From the NCBI RefSeq assembly GCF_030253575.1, contig NC_080560.1:10102501-10166500 (forward strand): a stretch of 64,000 bases of DNA, written 5' to 3'. The position numbers and the translations under genes are program-made. Below are positions 35,086 through 46,527 of the stretch, piece by piece; within the stretch, counting starts at the first letter, position 1, and every line of letters begins with the position of its first letter. The notes under the pieces were generated by a model that saw only the letters and a program-made list of their open reading frames with translations, was not told the DNA's origin and ran no database searches. Source of the stretch: Rhododendron vialii (Eukaryota; Streptophyta; Magnoliopsida; Ericales; Ericaceae).

Positions 35086-36703
35086 TCGCAACAGCAGCAG
35101 CAGCAGCAGCAAAACATCCACCACCAACAAACTGCTTCATGAATCATGATTTCTTCCTCTGCTTTGATCGTGCCAGAAGATCACTATAATTTTCACTGCT
35201 TTGATCAATGACAAACGCTTTCCTTAGTTCTCACTAAGATCGACATTTTGTGGTCGTGATGCTCAACCTAGTCCTAAAACAGTGGGGAATATTTCATGCC
35301 GGATAAATCTTACTGACCTTTATTGCCTGGTGTAAGCCTGAGGCATATGATTGCCCGGTCAGGATTCGGGGCGGGGTTGGGGCTGTATGGTGCTCTGCTT
35401 GTTTCATTTACTTCAATCATTCTTTTCTTCCTTTATTCATTGATGGGAAGTCAAGCAACATGGTTATCTGAATACTTGAAGCACTACCTTTCTTTCATAT
35501 CCTTTTTACCACCTTTTTCTTTTTTGAGAAAAATAGAAGAACTCGATTCGTATGAAAACGCTCATACATTTTCATAACAACAAAAGGTTTCAACTCCAAG
35601 CGATATCATTAGAACATCATAGGCAGGAGCATACACAAGCATAAGGCCAACCCCTTTCCAATTGAGTTCCTGTTTTCTTGATTTTTGATTTGGAGTTTCG
35701 GTATCTGGTTACCTCGATTTTTTGTTTCTTTTATACGATCGGTAGGAGAGATGTAGTAGATGATTAGGAGAAGTTGCAGTTTTCAGCAGTGAGACTCTTA
35801 TCAGTCTAAATCCTTGGTCTCAGTTACCTCTAGTTGTACAATAATGGCATCCAAACAGAAAATTCAATACAGAATGATGAGGATCTGTTCATTTCCCAAA
35901 AAAGAAAAAAACCCTCAGCCATTGTGGTTCACGATTTTAAGGGTGTCGCTGCCTCATCAGGTTTCGGTACAAAATTATACCTGTATTCCATTTTCCTCAA
36001 GTTGAAGTTACTTATCGTGGGATGAACAAGAGAAATGTACCGAGAAGCGTGCTCCATGAAGTGCTTATCTAGGATGCACACGTACTGTAACCACAGAGTA
36101 CATTTTTTGGTACAGGTAGCTAGAGCCGGCTCATAGGGGAAGCAGAAGAAGCGACCGCTTCAAGCTCTCAAATTTTGGTCAAAAATTGAGGCTTCACTGT
36201 AATGTAACTTACATATAAATATTAAAAAGGTTCCAAATAAAAACGCAAACCAAGTACTTGGTTCAGTGGTCACGTAATGCTGTCATGCTGTTGGGAGTGT
36301 GTAAGTCCGTAGAGCCACTGATGACGCAATGACCGAGTCAATCCCAATTCGAAGGGTATTCCACAAAAGGTAAAACAGCCTGTGGGGAAATTGGAGTGTC
36401 CTGTGTCCATTTTTTTCTCCTCTTTTAACGACCTGCCACAAGGAAGTTTCCTTGGCCCCTATCAAATATACACTACAAGCCTCTAATAAGTCGTTCTCAA
36501 TTTCCTTGCCAAAAATGAGCCCATTTTGATTCTTTGTTCGTCAATTCTCTGCTTTGTTCACCTTCTCTTCTTCTCCCAACATATGATGATAACACTTCCA
36601 CAGGGAGAGAGAAGAAGAGAAGTTCTGAACAAAGCAAAGCCCCCATTTTCTTCATTGATCTGATAAAGAGAGGAGGAGGAATTGTAGAGGAGATTTTGCC
36701 GAA
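35086..36703. other. Intergenic DNA between QWRF gene and syntaxin gene
   Basis: The QWRF 3' UTR probably begins here with a CAG-type triplet run (about 35,090-35,111). Near 36,120-36,300 there is repeat-like sequence (agccggctcatagggg, ggttcagtggtcacgtaa) without clear ends. The syntaxin leader is purine-rich (36,600-36,700). No other gene is seen. Confidence 0.45.
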
Positions 36704-37906
36704 ATGAATGATCTTTTCTCGGGTTCGTTCAAGAAATACCAGGATCTTAAGCGCCAGATTCATGTCGATGACATCGAGACCGGTGGAGGGGGCACGGGGA
36801 ACGAGACCATCGATCTCGACAGGTTTTTTGAGGATGTCGAGAAGGTGAAGGATGACATGAAGGATGTAGAGAAGCTATACAAGAGGTTGCAGGAATTAAA
36901 TGAGGAGACCAAAACAGCCCATAATGCCAAAACCGTGAAGGAGCTCCGGTCCCGAATGGATTCTGATGTTGCACAGGTCCTCAAAAAGGTCAAGGTCATC
37001 AAGGGGAAGCTCGAAGCACTCGATAGATCGAACGTTGCTCACCGGAGCATCCCTGGATGCGGTCCTGGCTCGTCTGCTGATCGTACCCGGACCTCGGTCG
37101 TTAGCGGGTTAGGGAAAAAACTCAAGGTCATGATGGATGAATTTCAGGCAAGTAATGATATACAAACAGAAACAGCACATGTAAATTTGGTGTAAAATGA
37201 TGTGAGTGAGATTCTTTTAATTGCAAGAAAGCCATCATCACATTATTATGGCAGAGAGGAAAACTACGTATACCCGTGTCTGAAGACACTATCAAAACAA
37301 CTGCTAAATTCTAACGGTCACAGCCACTATTTGGTGCCTCAAGACCGCCAAATAATTTTTGCTTCCTGTGGGACTTATGCGTTTGAATTGTGAATTCTAT
37401 TTGAATAAAATGTCCCATTTCAGGCACTGAGGGCGAAAATGACAGCCGAGTACAAAGAGACGGTCGAGAGGAGGTACTTCACGGTCACAGGGGAGAAGCC
37501 GAACGAGGACCTGATCGAGAACTTGATATCAAGCGGGGAAAGTGAGACGTTCCTTCAAAAGGCGATCCAGGACCAAGGCCGGGGACAGATCCTGGACACG
37601 ATCTCCGAGATCCAGGAGAGGCACGACGCGGTGAAGGAGATCGAGAAGAACCTGATGGAGCTCCACCAGGTGTTCCTGGACATGGCGGCGCTGGTGGAGG
37701 CGCAGGGGCAGCAGCTGAACAACATAGAGAGCCACGTGGCGCACGCGAGCTCGTTCGTTAGACGAGGGACTGAGCAGCTCCAGGAAGCAAGGGTGTACCA
37801 GAAGAGCTCTAGGAAATGGACTTGCATCGCCATCGGACTCGGGGCTTGCGTCCTCGTCCTTATTCTTTTCCCAGTTTTGTCGTCTGTTTTGGTTCATGTA
37901 TTGTAG
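36704..37906 (+). CDS. SYP124: Qa-SNARE syntaxin of plants, SYP124-like
   Basis: Two exons, 36704-37147 and 37424-37906, giving 308 residues. N-terminus [16 protein letters not shown] and DDIE match the SYP123/124/125 branch better than SYP121/122 (from memory). Residues about 35-150 are the Habc three-helix domain, with GCGPGSS and [11 protein letters not shown] in the linker. Residues about 200-265 are the Qa-SNARE helix ([34 protein letters not shown], with the zero-layer glutamine). A single C-terminal transmembrane segment follows (about 280-305). Its expected role is vesicle fusion at the plasma membrane, often in pollen tube or root hair tip growth for this branch. The intron uses a GC donor (CAG|GCAAGT). 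The assigned symbol is by resemblance only. Confidence 0.92.
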
Positions 37907-39720
37907 AAAACAAAATTGGACGTTATCAGTTACAACTAAAGAATCTTTCCGGTGTTCCATAACCAAACCAGATTATATTTACGTGTTGATTTTGGCACTC
38001 CACTTTTAACGCATGCACAAAGTGAAGTGCCTGCGTACAAAAATGGAGCGCGAAAATCAATTTTCTTATTTTTTCTTCTTAAATTCTAATCCCTTCCGGC
38101 AAGAGTGGCTAGCAAGACATAAAAGTAGATGTAAATCATCAATCGGGTCGTTAATGTAATTTTGTTCAGCATTTGTAGCTAGCACGAGTTTTGAATGTGG
38201 TGCGGTGAAAACAAGGTGGGTCTTGCAAGTTGCTAGTACTCGGTTGTTTAAGCTTGACTTGAAAACCTAATTAATTTCAAACCCCGATTTTAAATGAGCT
38301 TCAAGTAGTTGGTTAGGCGCTTATCGGATCGCTTTTCCATCATCCTTCCTAAAATTAATTGGTGGTAGGAAGGGTTTCAATTAAGTCTTTTATGGCATTC
38401 GACATTGCACTCCCAAGTCTGTTTTTAGAGCGGTCGCATGGAGTGACATTGTATATCCAAATTCATGAAGACACTCCGGGCCTATCAATCCCCAACAGCG
38501 CTAAACCGGTAACCTAGAGTAGGCTTCGTAGCTTGATATAACGAGCTTTAAACTAACCTTGAATAAGCTTTTACCCAGTTGACACGGATCAAGCTCGAGT
38601 AGCTTGATTCAATGTACAACCTGTTATTGTATTGTATATGCATGTAACCCTTCGACATCCTGTGTGTGAAGAAGGTAAAACTAGTTGCTGGTTCTTGTTC
38701 AAGATTCCGGAATTTTTTTATTTTTTTATTTTATTTCTTTTATTTTTTTTATTTTTTTGAGATTGGCAAAAGTTAGTATTGTTATAATAGTTAATTCTTA
38801 CATTTTCCTTTCAAGAACCTAACAAGAGTTGGTTTGCTTTTTCTTTTTACCTTCCACAATCTTTAGAGGCCCAAAATTATGCAAGATTAAGGGCTCCCGA
38901 AAATAATACCTCTTTAAAAGCAGAACATAAAATTGTTATTATGAAAAAGCCCGGGGCCCAAATACGATTCAATTGGTTTTCGCTTAGGCCCATAAGTGAA
39001 CAAATGGGATCCTTTTGCGACCTTCGCTTGGGGACCCTTGAAACTCAAGGCCGTCTCAGAGGCTATGACTATCTAATGGATACAACGTAGGAATAGCTCA
39101 AGAATGCCCCTAAGTCGATGCAAAGAATCACCTTTTTTTTTTTTTTTCCCCAGAAATCACAATACTCGTATGTACATTTTTTTATTTTGGGAAGAACTAA
39201 GATCCGATGTATCTAGGGCTACAAACGAACTGATCAACTCATGAGCAGCTCGTGACTCGGCTTGACTCGTTTAGTAATTGAACCGAGCTCAAGCTCAAGT
39301 CTTAGGCTCGTTTACTAAACAAGTCAAGCTCAACACTCAAAAACTTGGCTCAGCTAGCAAAAACTCCACTCATTTTCTAAGCTCAGATCGTTTAAAGAAA
39401 CTTGTTAAATAAATTAGTCAAGTTCGCTCGGTAAGGGCTCAACTTGTTTACAACCCAAGCCGAGCTCGAACAATATAAAGCTCGGCTCGGCTCGTTTACA
39501 ATAAACCCAGAGGCTGGAGTAAATAAATTGCCAAATTGGGTACATAGTATAGTTTCACATAACCCGAAGGGGGTCCCGAAGCATTTCTAATCGAGACGAC
39601 GCCGTCTGGTTCTCATTTTTATTCGGTCTCCGCATCCTCTTCAACCCCTCACTGTTCTCTCTCTCGTCATTCGCGTTAATTTGGTTTCGATCTCAGTCGA
39701 CCATCGACGAATTCCTAGCC
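37907..39720. other. Intergenic DNA, with repeat-like stretches
   Basis: Contains the syntaxin 3' UTR and AT-rich DNA. At 38,870-39,080 and 39,215-39,510 there is repeat-like sequence (clustered gctcggctcg and aagctcaag motifs, with inverted ends gggctacaaacga and tcgtttacaataaaccc), probably an old TIR element. CT-rich leader sequence precedes the next gene from about 39,640. Confidence 0.4.
39215..39510. mobile_element. Probable degraded TIR element
   Basis: Ends gggctacaaacga and, inverted, gggtttattgtaaacga; the interior is rich in gctcgg and agctcaagc motifs, a common plant MITE type. No target duplication was confirmed. Confidence 0.35.
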
Positions 39721-42700
39721 ATGGCTTCTTCCTTGGTTGCGAGGGCGGCTCGTCAAGCCGCAACCGTCGCCCGCCTCTCCTCTTCGCCGTCTGCGGCTCA
39801 GGCCACGAGCCTAGTCCAGCGCCGCGGCCTTGCTGGCGCCGCAGGTACATCTCCTCCCCTCTCATCTCCAGATCTTGATGCTACAGTCAATCGATGCACT
39901 GGTAACGTGCAAGGGTCTCGATAGACGGATATATCTTTGTAGAAATGAGGATTTACGTAGTGTATTTCGTACTGTATATAAATGGATGAGGATTATTTCC
40001 GTGATGGTGACGAGAAATTTGGCAGATTAATATGCTTTTTTATAATGGTTGATGATTGCTGAGACCTTTGCAAAGGGCTGAGTATCTAGTTTTGTCTGAA
40101 CTGAGGGAGACACTCTGTACTACATATGTACTCCCTCCGTTCCGCTGCGAAAAGATGCGTAATATCCGGATAAAAAGATAAAGTCTTCCGTGCAAGAAGA
40201 ACTAATTGAGATCTTTAAATTGATGTCAATACATTTGAAAAATTATGCACGGTAGTATTTTATGTATTGATCCGAAAATTGCGCGTCTTTTTGTGGTGGA
40301 CTATCATTTAGGGACGGAGAGAGTAAGACATTGTGCTATAAATTAGGGATTATACATAGTTATGTATATATCTGGGTGGAAGCGAGAATTTACAAGTATA
40401 TTTCAATTGTGAAAATTAAAATCCTCTTTAATATGGCGAGTAATTTAGCTTATTTATATGCTTTTTCTCAATGGTTACGGATTTGTGGACCTCAATTGTA
40501 AAGGGAAGAGTATCTAGTATTGTTGTGAGGGAAACAATCGGTTGTTCTGAATGAAGGGAGACAATTGGCATTAATGTATTGCACTTTGTGCTAGGGGGAA
40601 TCTTACCGCTGCTATTTTTGTAAATTCCCCTTCCGCATCCGTCCTACTGGTTGTAACATGTACCCTCTTTATCAGGGCAGGCCCAAGACTAATGGGGCCC
40701 CTAAGTGAGATCTGTAATAGGCTTTGTGTTAAATTCTTTTATTTAACCTTCCATGTCTTTGTAATTTTTTTGCCACTATCAATTTTCAAAATTAAAATGA
40801 ACAACCTTTACTAGTGACTAGTGAGGCTATGGGTTAAAGAATTTATGTATATATCGTTAGGCAGGCTTTTGTTTTTTGTTTTATGTTGTTAGGCCTTTAG
40901 ATGAGAAGGTTTTCTCTGTTGTTATATCTTTAGGCTGAATGGTGCTTTAATTATCTAGTTTTAAAGAGGGTCCCTAAGTGAGATCTGTAATAGGCTTTGT
41001 GTTAAATTCTTTTATTTAGCCTTCCGTGTCTTTGTAATTTTTTTGCCACAATCAATTTTCAAAATTAAAATGAACAACCTTTACCAGTGAGGCTATGGGT
41101 CAAAGAATTTATGTATGTATCGTTAGGCAGGCTTTTGTTTTTTTTTTTTGTTGTTAGGCCTTTAGATGAGAAGGTTTTCTCTGCTGTTATATCTTTAGGC
41201 AGAATGGTGCTTTAATCATCTAGTTTTAAAGAGGGTCTATGCATAAGAAAATGTTTTTGCTCGGCTGGATCTCTGAACGGTTATTTTTTTGGGGGGGATA
41301 CTCCATAATTTCGATACAGAACAGGAGCAAAGTGAAGAAATCGTCTATTTACATGTGGGATATTGACACCCTAGTCATTCTTCAGTAGAGACCTAGTTAT
41401 TGTTCAGCAGTGATTTGCAATAGATTTGTTGCAAGACAGCTTGAAATATTCACACGTATGTAATCCTGATAGTTTGCTTTCTTTTCTTCATGCCTGTGAC
41501 TGTATTCTTTTGTTTACCTTCTAGCAGTCTTTTTATTTCTTGTGAAAAGTTCCATATCTAAGTCTATGATTTAATGGTGCAGTTGTTATGATACATGTTC
41601 CACTGACATGATGTTTTGGTATTTCACCTCCTCGAAATACTGATGTATTCTTATGTGGTTTATAGATCACCATGGACCCCCAAAAGTTAATGTCTGGCAA
41701 GATCCATTGAGTCCATCTAAATGGAAGGAAGAGCATGTAAGTCCTGTTGTTGTCCTTGAAATGTAAAGTTTGGATTGTGTAGCTGGATAAGTTACTCTTA
41801 TTATGGATGTTTTTGGAGCTTCACAAAATGTTTAAAAAATTATCTCATTCCACATTATGATCCTCTCTACTTTGTGTCACAGCCTTTTTGGGGTGGGTTG
41901 AGTTAGTTATACATAGATGTCGAACAAGAGAAGGTAAGTGAAACATGCATTGGAGTTTTGATTATTGTAGGAATCGGGATCAAGCATCGCCTGTCAAATT
42001 ACTAGACCGATTATTTAATAACTGAAAGGCTGTTCATGATAGATGGTTCATAGTGGTAGGTGGTCACATAACGTGGTTATAAATGGGGAGCCGTTAATGT
42101 GCGGGTATTGGGATCGATGGCATACAAAACAAGAACCAATAGATTGAGAATTTGAGATATAAATGCAGTTGTGAGATGCTGGTGGTTGAACTGCAAGTAC
42201 ATGTATGTGTTTTATGTTCACGCTGCATGGTATATAGAAGGATTGATTTTGTTCATTAGAGAGACAGTAGAGGTGGTTGAAGTGCTGCTTTTTTTGTTTA
42301 GCTCCAGATGAAAAATATTTTAGATTTTTTGTTGCTATTCTCCATTTATTCAGGAGATGAATCTTTTAACCACTTTCTTGTTTTGGCAGCACTTCAGTTT
42401 TTGTTTTACCTTTTTCCTTTTTTATTGTTTAGTAGGTTTACTGTCGCCTTTTATTTGGTGTGAGAGCTTGGCCATGGCAAATAATATTGCTATGGGGAAT
42501 ATGAAGTCTTCAAACGGATTGTCACCTTTTACTTGTTATGCTTCTCGATTGCTAAACTTCTTGGTTGGCTTATATGTGGTTTCTTTTAAGTATCATCAAG
42601 CTATGTCCTTGTTTTTGGCTTCTTGTGGCGAGTTTTTCAATATGTTTGAAACATGACGGAGCTCATGCTTTGCAGTTTGTGATTGTCTCTTTGTCTGGCT

Positions 42701-42762
42701 GGGGTTTGCTCTTCTTTGGGGGGTATAAGTTCTTCACCGGAGGCAAGAAAAACAAGGAAGAG
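39721..42762 (+). CDS. Small mitochondrial membrane protein (3' end unresolved)
   Basis: Exons 39721-39844, 41666-41736 and 42676-42762 join in frame with GT-AG introns to give 94 residues ending EE. Residues 1-40 look like a mitochondrial presequence (Ala/Arg/Ser-rich, no acidic residues, QRRGLAGAA). Then comes HHGPPKVNVWQDPLSPSKWK, then one transmembrane helix (FVIVSLSGWGLLFFGGYKFF) and a Lys-rich tail. This form fits the small inner-membrane accessory subunits of plant respiratory complexes; it resembles an uncharacterised Arabidopsis mitochondrial protein (possibly At2g20820, from memory). A further short exon probably follows the GAG|GTAGTG donor but was not identified; reading through would add unrelated residues to a stop at 42,918. 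Intron 1 is long and holds a Stowaway element and a 270 bp tandem duplication. Confidence 0.7.
40131..40323. mobile_element. Stowaway-like MITE in intron 1
   Basis: 193 bp, ends ctccctccgttccg and, inverted, ctctctccgtccc, with TA at both flanks (40129-40130 and 40324-40325). Confidence 0.8.
40698..41237. repeat. Tandem duplication, two copies of about 270 bp
   Basis: The second copy (from about 40,971) repeats the first nearly base for base: cctaagtgagatctgtaata, gttaaattcttttattta, atgaacaacctttac, aggcctttagatgagaaggt, ttttaaagagggtc. A few differences and a small deletion (gtgactagtgag versus gtgag) are seen. It lies within intron 1 of the mitochondrial protein gene. Confidence 0.9.
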
Positions 42763-43919
42763 GTAGTGTTCTATGATCTTGAAACCTTGAGTATCAGATG
42801 TTACCTATTTATTCAAGTATGTTTAGGGATTATTTGTTTGTCAACATTGTATGTTCATATGGACAAGGCATTCTTTCGTTGTTCTACACTGTTGCTCTTC
42901 TTTAGTCCTCCATTATGAAGTGCTGTTTCCATAAAGATTGGGCTGACCATGAAAGTACCTCAAGTAGAAGTGAACAATGCATCCGTTATTTAGAGATTCA
43001 GCCTAAATTACAAGTATGCTGTACTAAGTAAGAATTAACGTGATGTGATGTTACCAAAAAATACTGATGTACAGTAGTTTTGCCAAGAATCTCAAGAATA
43101 TAGAGCAGACTGTCAAAACAAGTACTTGTTATAGGCAAAAGACTCAAAACTAAGTTTTCTTTGTTGGGACGCAATAAAATTGCATGTTTTTCCTCCTTAA
43201 AAGTATAGCGAGGGATGTTTGAATAGGCACCCCTTTATAGGCCATACCTCAAAAACTTTATCTTTTTTTATCCCTTCCGGACAAACAAGCAAACATGGAT
43301 CAACAGCTGGTCTTGACCCTTATTTGCTCACTATTATATTTGAGTAAACACTTGACCATTACCTGACACGGTTTCTGGCTCAGTAATGTTTGCTTTGGAA
43401 CTTATGTTTCACGTCGGTTGGGCTGAATTGTGGTGATTGCTTTATGGTTTAAGTTTTATCCTCCGGACTCCTAATGATCTAAAAAAGGTTTACAAATGCA
43501 CAAATACTTCGTATGTTGAAAGTTACCGTAAATAGTGTTGTGGTTGTCCTATATTGAATTTAGCAGGAAGTTATGCATCCACTTACATGACTGATATTAA
43601 TTAGTTCAATATGACGTTTAGCTTTCCTGACTTTTTCTTGTCTATTTACAGAAATTGGTGGAAGCGGCACACTAGATGTAATCTTTCCAAAAACGTGATT
43701 TTCTTGGATTTCAATCTCCTGGAAATTTAATGGATTTTCAGATGTCTGTAAACATTGTTTTGACTTCTGAGCCAATCAGATATTTCCTTTTCTCGTTTTG
43801 TCATGCATATTGATCGACTGTGGCGTGTCCTAGTTGTTTCAATAATGAGCTGCCCTTGGATTTTCTTGCGGTATATATGCATCTATCAAACTATTGAAAG
43901 ACAATGAATGGTGGTTTTT
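42763..43919. other. Downstream of the mitochondrial protein gene
   Basis: AT-rich, without a recognisable gene. It may contain the last exon or 3' UTR of the preceding gene. Nothing else is supported. Confidence 0.4.
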
Positions 43920-44147
43920 ATGGAGCATCAGCTTAATGTACTGCCTCTTCTATACTGCGGAGGTAGATATATATGGACTACATATAAGTGCTTATCGTCA
44001 TTCATCTCCGCGATGCCATTGTTTTTTATGGTTATATTTGATTCCAACAGATCGCATGGAAACTATTCATGTTTTAGCTTCTGCCTTTGTAATCAGAAGT
44101 TAAATTGATCAGTAGCCTTACCATACGTGAGAGTCTGTATATGTTTG

Positions 44148-44191
<44 letters not shown>

Positions 44192-44480
44192 CGTTACTGT
44201 GTCAGTTCAGTGGTCTCAGTGGTTGAATATGTGTTCGGACAGGATTCTGTGTGTATGTGTTTGTATGAGAGAAAGCGTTACTGTTTCGGTTCACATGCAG
44301 TTATGGTCTCCCTTTTTTTCCCCCAGGGAACTTTAAGATTGTTGCTTGAAGTTCTGAATCTCATCCGCAAAATTCGCAGTATATGTTTTACTCCGCAAAC
44401 CTTATTTCATGCAGTTGTACCCACCAGAAGATATGCTTCTTCCCCAACTCCAGGTTGTTATGTTTCCTTACCCTCTTCTC
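43920..44480. repeat. Duplicated segment, copy A
   Basis: Diverged direct repeat of about 51,570-52,020: shared ctcagtggttgaata, agcagtatatgttttactcc, cttcttccccaactccagg and others. It includes a (GA)n run (44,152-44,188). In both copies the stretch after ttgtacccа-type sequence keeps an open frame to a stop (LYPPEDMLLPQLQ here, LYPKYMFLPQLQ in copy B), which could be a remnant of a coding exon. Confidence 0.75.
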
Positions 44481-44639
44481 TCTTCCTAAACTTCTTCCAA
44501 CTTGGGTAGACTCAGGCTCATCTGGGCCGGGAGAAAATCATAGAAAGTATCGGGTTTAGGCAGTTCCACTCGTTTGGAATGTATACTTTTGGAATAAGCT
44601 TTTCTTTCACCAACGTAGAAATACTTGTAGTGCAAACCT

Positions 44640-44905
44640 ATCAAGAACAAATACTGTGTTCGCCACAAGATTTGCAATCGCATGAGAACACTCATCCATA
44701 GTCAAATTTCGAGCGGCGTACACAAAACTATATACATGTAAATCATTATAGCACACACGTCACAGTGATCACACTCCCATTGCCATCTTATATTCTACAT
44801 CAATAACACCAAAAAAATGCCGCCTAAGCACTATTAACAGAATAACCGAAATTCACTCCGTCATTATCTACGTCTCCACTTTTGCCCAACGTCTGTCATA
44901 TCATC
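44640..44905. repeat. Second copy of the QWRF upstream region
   Basis: Aligns over about 260 bp with 30,240-30,490: tcaaatttcgag.g.cgtac, catcaataacacc, cagaataaccgaaatt, ttgcccaacgtct. No QWRF coding sequence follows it. Confidence 0.75.
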
Positions 44906-45017
44906 CTTTTCTTTTCCTTTCCAAAGGAGAATAATTTTGCTCACCCTCCTGTAGGGAGGGGAAATGTTACATTTTCCTTTGATTGGTAGAAATTGGGTAG
45001 GGTTCTCATAATCAATA

Positions 45018-45250
45018 CTTTCTCCGTCTTAATTTGTTTGTCCAATTGTCGAAATACGTGTCTTTCAAAAATATATTTATATCTTACATTTTATAATGTT
45101 TTTTTTATGATTTTGAAGATTTTATATAATAAAACTAATTGAGATCTATCAAACAATATCCATATTGCATATTAAAAATATTACGAATTGAAAATTATAG
45201 TCAATTTTTTGAGAGGTCAAAAAGCGGACAAAAAAACGGGGACGGAGAGT
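45018..45250. mobile_element. Stowaway-like MITE
   Basis: Ends ctttctccgtctt and, inverted, ctctccgtccc, flanked by TA (45016-45017 and 45251-45252). AT-rich interior. Confidence 0.75.
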
Positions 45251-45367
45251 TAGTTTGTTGTGGGACCAACACAATTTTCACCAACCACATTGTCGGCAAT
45301 CTGGACCTTCCAAACGTATTTTGAATGGTCTGGATTTTAGAAAGATAAAAGAGAAGAGAGAGTGGGG

Positions 45368-46260
45368 CAGTGTAGTAGATACCGTTCTGTACCGGCCGGT
45401 ACGTTCCGTTTTGGCACAAATCCGGTAACCTTGACCTCCATTTCCGTCTCGTCCAACTTTCCAGCTGTTCTCGGACGATCCCGGCGTACCGGGAAAATCT
45501 CGGCCCGAGATGTAGTTACCAAAAATTTCGTCCGGTATTTTGCAGTGAGCAGTCGATAGGAAAAAAAACTCCACAAAACACATTAATCCAATTGATACAG
45601 CCTCACATCAAGGTATCAAATAGATCAACGATCACGGTTGGTCTCAAATCAATTTTAAATCTAAGTCCAAGGACAAAATTGGAAAATCTAGAAATTAATG
45701 CAATACCTTTCCTCAGTGGTGTAGCGAAGAATGGAATCACTTGTTTTGTGGTTTTTCATGGAAGACGTGACGGTGGTTGAAGGAGACGAGGAGGTTGTGT
45801 GTGGGGAGAAGGGAATCGGTCACCGGAACAAGCATTTCCTGGCCGCCAACGGTGGGTGATTTTTTGGTGAGAAGGTAAAAATTACAGTAGCAGCAGCTGT
45901 AGAAAGGGAGAAGAAGATTATAAATGTGTGGAAACCTACAATAACTCAAATTACTAATTACCCCTTACTCTTACTTTTGAAATTGAAATGGTTAAAATAG
46001 ATTGTCCGTGGGCCATAGGGTAGTATTCTGTTGTTTTATACCTTTTTTTATTTTTTTTGAATTATTGGATGAGAGTTATACAATGACAGTTTAATTTTTG
46101 TTTGTAAAAATTTAGGTTATAAGGAAAATAATGAATTTATAACTATATATATTAGTAATTGCGCTAAATCCGAAACGGTAAATGGTACTTGACCGGTACC
46201 GGTACGTATCGGACCAATAAAAAAATCGGTACCCTTGCCGGTACGGTATTCAGAACATTG
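45368..46260. mobile_element. Non-autonomous hAT-like element
   Basis: 893 bp. Ends cagtgtagtagataccgt and, inverted, caatgttctgaataccgt, each followed by ccgg.acg-type subterminal motifs repeated in both orientations. 8 bp duplication gagtgggg (45360-45367) and gagtggga (46261-46268), 7 of 8 matching. No transposase. Confidence 0.72.
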
Positions 46261-46527
46261 GAGTGGGATTGAGGAGAGGGAGAGAGGGGGAATAAATTTG
46301 GGCTGTTAAATCATTGTGGACGGTTCGGATTGCCAACTGGTACTGCTACTGGTACCCGCTCAGCACCCAAAAACTAAGAAATTTTTGGTGCTTCACAGGG
46401 TGAACAAAATTATTCCCTTCCAAATGGGTAGTAAACCTTCCAAACTCCTATTACTATACACAGGAGGTTCGATTTGTTTTTTCTCTTCAAATCTAGGGTT
46501 TTGGGTCAGATTAGACGGAGATGAAAC

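Noticed and set aside
42565-42918. 117-codon frame taken as a separate gene
   Set aside because: Only its middle 29 codons are exon 3 of the mitochondrial protein; both ends read into introns.
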